This document shows, piece after piece, positions 60,600 through 64,000 of a stretch of 64,000 nt of DNA. The number at the start of each line of letters is the position of its first letter. The stretch's first letter is position 1. Below the pieces are notes generated by a model. That model was not told where the DNA came from. It saw only the letters and a program-made list of their open reading frames with translations, and did no database searches. Origin of the DNA: Candidatus Rokuibacteriota bacterium (GTDB lineage Bacteria > Methylomirabilota > Methylomirabilia > Rokubacteriales > CSP1-6); the NCBI GenBank assembly GCA_003220265.1, contig QHRW01000123.1, forward strand, positions 55,990 through 119,989, in the 5' to 3' direction. Position numbers and translations under genes: made by a program.

Positions 60600-61820
60600 C
60601 TAGCCGGTGTGCCCCTTCTCGGCGCAGGTCCGGTCGTAGTCCTCGTTGGCCGGCACGCGCGACACGATCTCCAGCAGCCCCCAGTCGCCCTTGGTCTTGC
60701 CCGGCGCGCGGCCCTTCAGGATCCACATGTCCTGGATGGACTTGTTGTCGCACGCGCGCCACCACTGCTTGCCCTTGACGTGGTTGTACTGCGGGCTCTT
60801 GCGCAGGGCCTCGGCCACCTTGTCGGCGTCCGTCGTCTTGGCCAGCTCGCTGCCGCGCGCCACTTCCAGCACGGCGCTGTAGGCGTACACGCCGTAGTCG
60901 CCGGGCGGAATGCCGAACTTCTTGTTGAATCCCTCCACGTACCGCTTGGCCTCGGGGATGGAGTCCTGTAGCTCCCAGTAGAAGTTGACGCCGCCGTAGA
61001 CGTCCTGGTAGAGCTCGGGGCCGCCCTGCTTGGCCACCGAGATCCAGTGCAGCGGCTTGGCCAGCTTCATCTGCTGGTGCATGCCGAAGCTCTTCACCTG
61101 CTTGAGGAACGCGATGTCGTCGGCGCCCGGCGTGACGGCCATCAGCACTTCCGGCTTGGCCGCCTGGATCTTCGGCAGGTGCGCGGAGAACTCCGCGCTG
61201 CCGAGCGGGTAGGGCGTGGAGCCGAGCACGGTGCCGCCCATCTTCTTGTTGGTCTCGATCAGCACGGCGTTGTTCTGCTTGCCCCACGCGTAGTCGGCGT
61301 AGACGATCCACCACTTCTTGCCGAGGTTCTCCATCACCCACTTGCCGACCACGCGCGAGGTGATCGTCGGGTTCAGGGCCTCGTGGAACGTGATGGTGCT
61401 GGCGTCGGGCTTGGCGGTGATCTCGTCCGACTGGCTGGTGGAGATGAAGAGGACCTTGGCCTTCTTCGTCTGCTCGTTGATGGCCATCTGCACGTGGGCG
61501 GCGAGGCCGCCGACGATGAACTGGCAGTGCTCCTTCTCGATCAGCTCCTGCGTGCGCTGCGCGCCCACCTGGGGCTTGAGCTGATCGTCGCGGATGAGCA
61601 GCTCGACCTTGCGGCCGAGGATGCCGTTCTTGGCGTTGAGCTCGTCCACGGCCAGCTCGGCCCCCTGCTTCATGTCGCCGGCGATGGCAGCGAAGGGGCC
61701 CGTCAGCGGCAGCGGGAAGCCGATGCGGATCGGCTCCTTGCCCTGCGCGCGCAGGAGGGAGGGAAACGCGAGCGTGGCGGCGCCGAGGGTGGCGGTCTTC
61801 AAGAAGATGCGACGCTGCAT
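60600..61820 (-). CDS. ABC transporter periplasmic binding protein, Liv type
   Basis: The 406-residue protein begins with a twin-arginine-like signal (MQRRIFLKTATLG, cleavage near LLRAQG) and a type 1 periplasmic binding fold (IRIGFPLPLTGPFAAIAGDMKQGAELAVDELN). It has the family segments FIVGGLAAHVQMA and YADYAWGKQNNA. The ATG has GGAGG 5 bases upstream and a consensus sigma70 promoter about 60 bases upstream. The neighbouring molybdenum hydroxylase suggests an aromatic or heterocyclic substrate. That is an inference. Confidence 0.9.
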   Translation of the reverse strand: MQRRIFLKTATLGAATLAFPSLLRAQGKEPIRIGFPLPLTGPFAAIAGDMKQGAELAVDELNAKNGILGRKVELLIRDDQLKPQVGAQRTQELIEKEHCQFIVGGLAAHVQMAINEQTKKAKVLFISTSQSDEITAKPDASTITFHEALNPTITSRVVGKWVMENLGKKWWIVYADYAWGKQNNAVLIETNKKMGGTVLGSTPYPLGSAEFSAHLPKIQAAKPEVLMAVTPGADDIAFLKQVKSFGMHQQMKLAKPLHWISVAKQGGPELYQDVYGGVNFYWELQDSIPEAKRYVEGFNKKFGIPPGDYGVYAYSAVLEVARGSELAKTTDADKVAEALRKSPQYNHVKGKQWWRACDNKSIQDMWILKGRAPGKTKGDWGLLEIVSRVPANEDYDRTCAEKGHTG

Positions 61821-61877
61821 GGTGGCCTCCTCGATGAGTGCGGGCTTCTGCCGAGCGTGTTGCCGCAAGTGTGCGGG

Positions 61878-61906
61878 ATCATAGGCGCGGCGGGTGGCGG
61901 TGTCAA
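61878..61906 (-). promoter_or_regulatory. Near-consensus sigma70 promoter for the liv operon
   Basis: On the minus strand TTGACA (61906-61901), 17 bases and TATGAT (61883-61878) fit the sigma70 consensus almost perfectly. The transcript would begin near 61871, about 50 bases before the binding-protein ATG. It is the best promoter in the window. Confidence 0.7.
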
Positions 61907-61909
61907 TCG

Positions 61910-61918
61910 TGCTAGACT
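61910..61918 (+). promoter_or_regulatory. Extended -10 for the molybdenum hydroxylase gene
   Basis: TGCTAGACT is an extended -10 (TG-n-TAGACT) 8 bases before the ATG at 61927. No -35 is evident. The mRNA would be almost leaderless. Confidence 0.4.
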
Positions 61919-61926
61919 CGCGCGCC

Positions 61927-64000
61927 ATGCCGCACGTGGGGACGGCGATCCGGCGCGCGGACGATCCGCGCCTGCTCACCGGCCGCGGGCGCTACGTCGA
62001 CGATCTCGCCCCCGTCCGCGGCGTGCACGTGGCCATCGTGCGCAGCGTTCACGCCCACGCGCGTCTGCTCGCGCTGCGCCTCGACGCCGCCCGCCGCGCG
62101 CCCGGCGTCGTCGCGCTGTTGACGGGCGAGGACGCGCAGCGGCTGTGCGCGCCCTGCCGCGGCATTCTCCAGCACTACACCGGCATGAAGACGGGCGCGA
62201 TGCTGCCGCTGGCCGTCGAGCGCGTGCGCTACGTCGGCGAGCCCGTGGTGGCGCTCGCGGCGGAGTCGCGCGCGGCCGCCGAGGACGCCGCCGCGCGCGT
62301 CGTCGTGGAGTACGAGCCGCTCGCCGCCGCGCTGTCGCCGGAGGCGGCGACGGCGCCGGGCGCGCCGCTGATCCACCCCGAGCTGGGCGACAACGTGATC
62401 TACGAGACGCGGCTGGCCGGCGGCGATGCGGAGGCCGCGCTCCGCGCCGCCCCTCGCGTGTGGCGTCGCCGGTTCACGACGGGCCGCCACACGGGCGTGC
62501 CGATGGAGCCGCGCAGCCTGGTGGCGGAGTTCGAGCCGGCCACGCGCAGCCTGACCGTGTGGATGTCCACGCAGGTGCCGCACATGATGCAGGCGATCCT
62601 GGCCGAGCTCTTCGGACTCGCCGAGCACCGGGTGCGCGTGATCGCGCCCGACGTGGGCGGCTCGTTCGGGATCAAGATCCACGTCTACCAGGACGACCTC
62701 GCGGCGATCGCGCTCGCCGTCACGCTCGGCCGGCCGGTGAAGTGGGTGGCGACGCGGCGCGAGTCCTTCCTGTCCGACATCCACGCCCGCGAGCAGACGA
62801 TCGACGTGGAGGTCGGCGCCGACGCCGCCGGCGTGCTGACCGGCATGAAGGCGCGCATCGTCGCCGCCGTCGGGCCCTATTCCGCGTACCCGCGCTCGAG
62901 CGTGGTGGAGGGCGGCCAGGTGCTGCGCCTGCTCCCGGGCCCGTACCGGCTGCGCGATTACGACGGCACGCTGCGCGTGGTGGCGCAGAACAAGGTGATC
63001 ACCTCGCAGTACCGCGCCGTCGGTCACCCGATCGCCGCCGCGGTGACCGAGAGCCTCCTCGATCAGATCGCGCGCGACCTGGGCCTCGATCCCGCCGAGG
63101 TGCGACGCCGCAACCTGGTGTGTCCCGACGAGCTGCCGTGGACGTCGCCCACGGGCAACGTCTACGACAGCGGCTCCTACCAGGCCGCGCTCGAGCGGCT
63201 GCTGCGCGTCGCGCGCTACGACGAGCTGCGGCGCGAGCAGGCGAAGGCCCGCGTCGAGGGCCGGCACCTGGGCATCGGGCTCGCGTGCTTCCTCGAGCTG
63301 ACGGGCCCCGGCGCGCAGTTCTACGGCGTGGGCGGGGCGCCGATCTCGGGCCAGGACGGCGCCACGCTGCGCCTCGAGCCCTCGGGCGCCGTCACCGCGC
63401 TCGTCGGCGTGACGAACCAGGGCCAGGGGACGCCGACCGCGCTGGCCCAGATCATCGGCGACGAGCTGGCCTTGCCCGTGGACGCGATCACGGTGCTCTC
63501 CGGCGACACGGCCGTCACGCCGTACGGCGGCGGCACGTGGGCCAGCCGCGGGATGCCCATCGGCGGCAGTGCCACGCTGCTGGCGGCCCGCGCGCTCGCC
63601 CAGAAGATCCGCATCGTGGCCGGTACGCTGCTGGAGGCGCACGCCGACGACATCGAGCTCGCCGACGCGCGCGCCGCCGTGCGCGGCGCCCCCGATCGCG
63701 CGCTCGCGTACGCCGAGCTCGCGCGCACGGTCCACTTCCGTTCCAACGCGCTCAAAGGGCTGGAGCCGAGCCTGGAGGCGACCGTCCACTACACGAATCC
63801 CCAGGCGTGGACCTTCACCAACGGCGCGCACCTCGCCGTCGTCGAGATCGACGTGGAGACCGGCCGCGTGCGTGTCCTGCGCTACGTCGCCGTGGACGAC
63901 TGCGGGCGTATCGTGAACCCCGCGCTGGTCGAGGGCCAGATCGCCGGCGGCGTCGCGCAGGGCCTCGGCGGCGCGCTCTTCGAACACTGCGCGTACGACG
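61927..64000 (+). CDS. Xanthine dehydrogenase family molybdopterin-binding subunit, 3' end missing
   Basis: The visible 691 codons encode the large molybdenum subunit of a CO-dehydrogenase/xanthine-oxidase type hydroxylase. Features are AIRRADDPRLLTGRGRYVDD at the start, VPMEPRS, the molybdopterin loops DVGGSFGIK and GGTWASRG, and QYRAVGHPIAAAVTE. The last replaces the AYRCSFR motif of form I CO dehydrogenase, so it is not a true CoxL. Such enzymes hydroxylate aromatic heterocycles or aldehydes. The small Fe-S and FAD subunits would lie outside the window. It diverges from the liv operon across about 100 bases. Confidence 0.88.
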   Translation, partial: MPHVGTAIRRADDPRLLTGRGRYVDDLAPVRGVHVAIVRSVHAHARLLALRLDAARRAPGVVALLTGEDAQRLCAPCRGILQHYTGMKTGAMLPLAVERVRYVGEPVVALAAESRAAAEDAAARVVVEYEPLAAALSPEAATAPGAPLIHPELGDNVIYETRLAGGDAEAALRAAPRVWRRRFTTGRHTGVPMEPRSLVAEFEPATRSLTVWMSTQVPHMMQAILAELFGLAEHRVRVIAPDVGGSFGIKIHVYQDDLAAIALAVTLGRPVKWVATRRESFLSDIHAREQTIDVEVGADAAGVLTGMKARIVAAVGPYSAYPRSSVVEGGQVLRLLPGPYRLRDYDGTLRVVAQNKVITSQYRAVGHPIAAAVTESLLDQIARDLGLDPAEVRRRNLVCPDELPWTSPTGNVYDSGSYQAALERLLRVARYDELRREQAKARVEGRHLGIGLACFLELTGPGAQFYGVGGAPISGQDGATLRLEPSGAVTALVGVTNQGQGTPTALAQIIGDELALPVDAITVLSGDTAVTPYGGGTWASRGMPIGGSATLLAARALAQKIRIVAGTLLEAHADDIELADARAAVRGAPDRALAYAELARTVHFRSNALKGLEPSLEATVHYTNPQAWTFTNGAHLAVVEIDVETGRVRVLRYVAVDDCGRIVNPALVEGQIAGGVAQGLGGALFEHCAYD

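Noticed and set aside
61927..64000. Aerobic CO dehydrogenase large subunit (coxL)
   Set aside because: The AYRCSFR motif is replaced by QYRAVGHP, so CO oxidation is not supported.

Overview
The window is very GC-rich and densely packed with genes, most of which overlap or sit within a few bases of each other. It reads as the chromosome of a Gram-negative, free-living soil or sediment bacterium. An LptD-type outer-membrane assembly protein, an RsmA, an RNase J, an FtsK, a beta/gamma-proteobacteria-like trpF-trpB-trpA-accD-folC order, and many Liv-type importers and F420/flavin-type oxidoreductases together suggest a lineage such as Candidatus Rokubacteria (Methylomirabilota). That placement is inference from gene content; no rRNA or tRNA gene was seen. 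No phage, insertion sequence or CRISPR array was found.

1-10.5 kb is a catabolic region. It holds a urea/amide-type ABC importer (permeases on minus, binding protein on plus, divergent promoters), a nitrile-hydratase-type amidase, an isochorismatase-like hydrolase, an SDR dehydrogenase, two divergent luciferase-like monooxygenases, a cupin, an enoyl-CoA hydratase, a two-domain VOC protein and an HD-domain protein. 10.5-17.7 kb is a biosynthetic run: nicotinate phosphoribosyltransferase, trpC-trpF-trpB-trpA, accD and folC. 17.8-23.2 kb is an envelope cluster: LptD, a sugar aminotransferase, a nucleotide-sugar dehydrogenase and a UbiA-type polyprenyl-phosphate transferase. 23.4-28.4 kb holds a DUF362 protein, gltX, a histidine phosphatase and a Na/Pi-type transporter. 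28.4-34.9 kb is a chain of overlapping genes: PII, glnE, polA, coaE.

34.9-43.2 kb holds housekeeping and envelope genes: a 2H phosphoesterase, rsmA, an M23 peptidase, an HhH protein, a lipoprotein, RNase J, FtsK and a secreted protein. 43.2-48.5 kb is regulatory: a histidine kinase with a divergent response regulator, then an ECF sigma factor, its anti-sigma factor and a DUF4139 secreted protein. 48.6-53.5 kb has a MEDS-domain sensor, an orphan LivG-LivF pair, an MBL hydrolase, an MFS transporter and a small membrane protein. 53.4-57.0 kb is an assimilatory nitrite operon on the minus strand: a nitrite reductase fused to a Rieske domain, a nitrite channel and a siroheme methyltransferase. A terminator-like hairpin lies in its leader. 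57.2-64 kb has an EEP hydrolase, an NtrC-family gene remnant, a small membrane protein, a complete liv permease/binding-protein operon and a truncated molybdenum hydroxylase.

The most unusual structure is a family of roughly 70-80 bp, two-hairpin repeats. Several copies abut the stop codon of the gene that reads into them, and one copy lies in frame inside the histidine phosphatase gene. Other signals of note are the nitrite operon leader, an 18-bp perfect palindrome inside a promoter before the nicotinate phosphoribosyltransferase/trp run, and several promoters lying so close to the start codon that leaderless mRNAs are likely.
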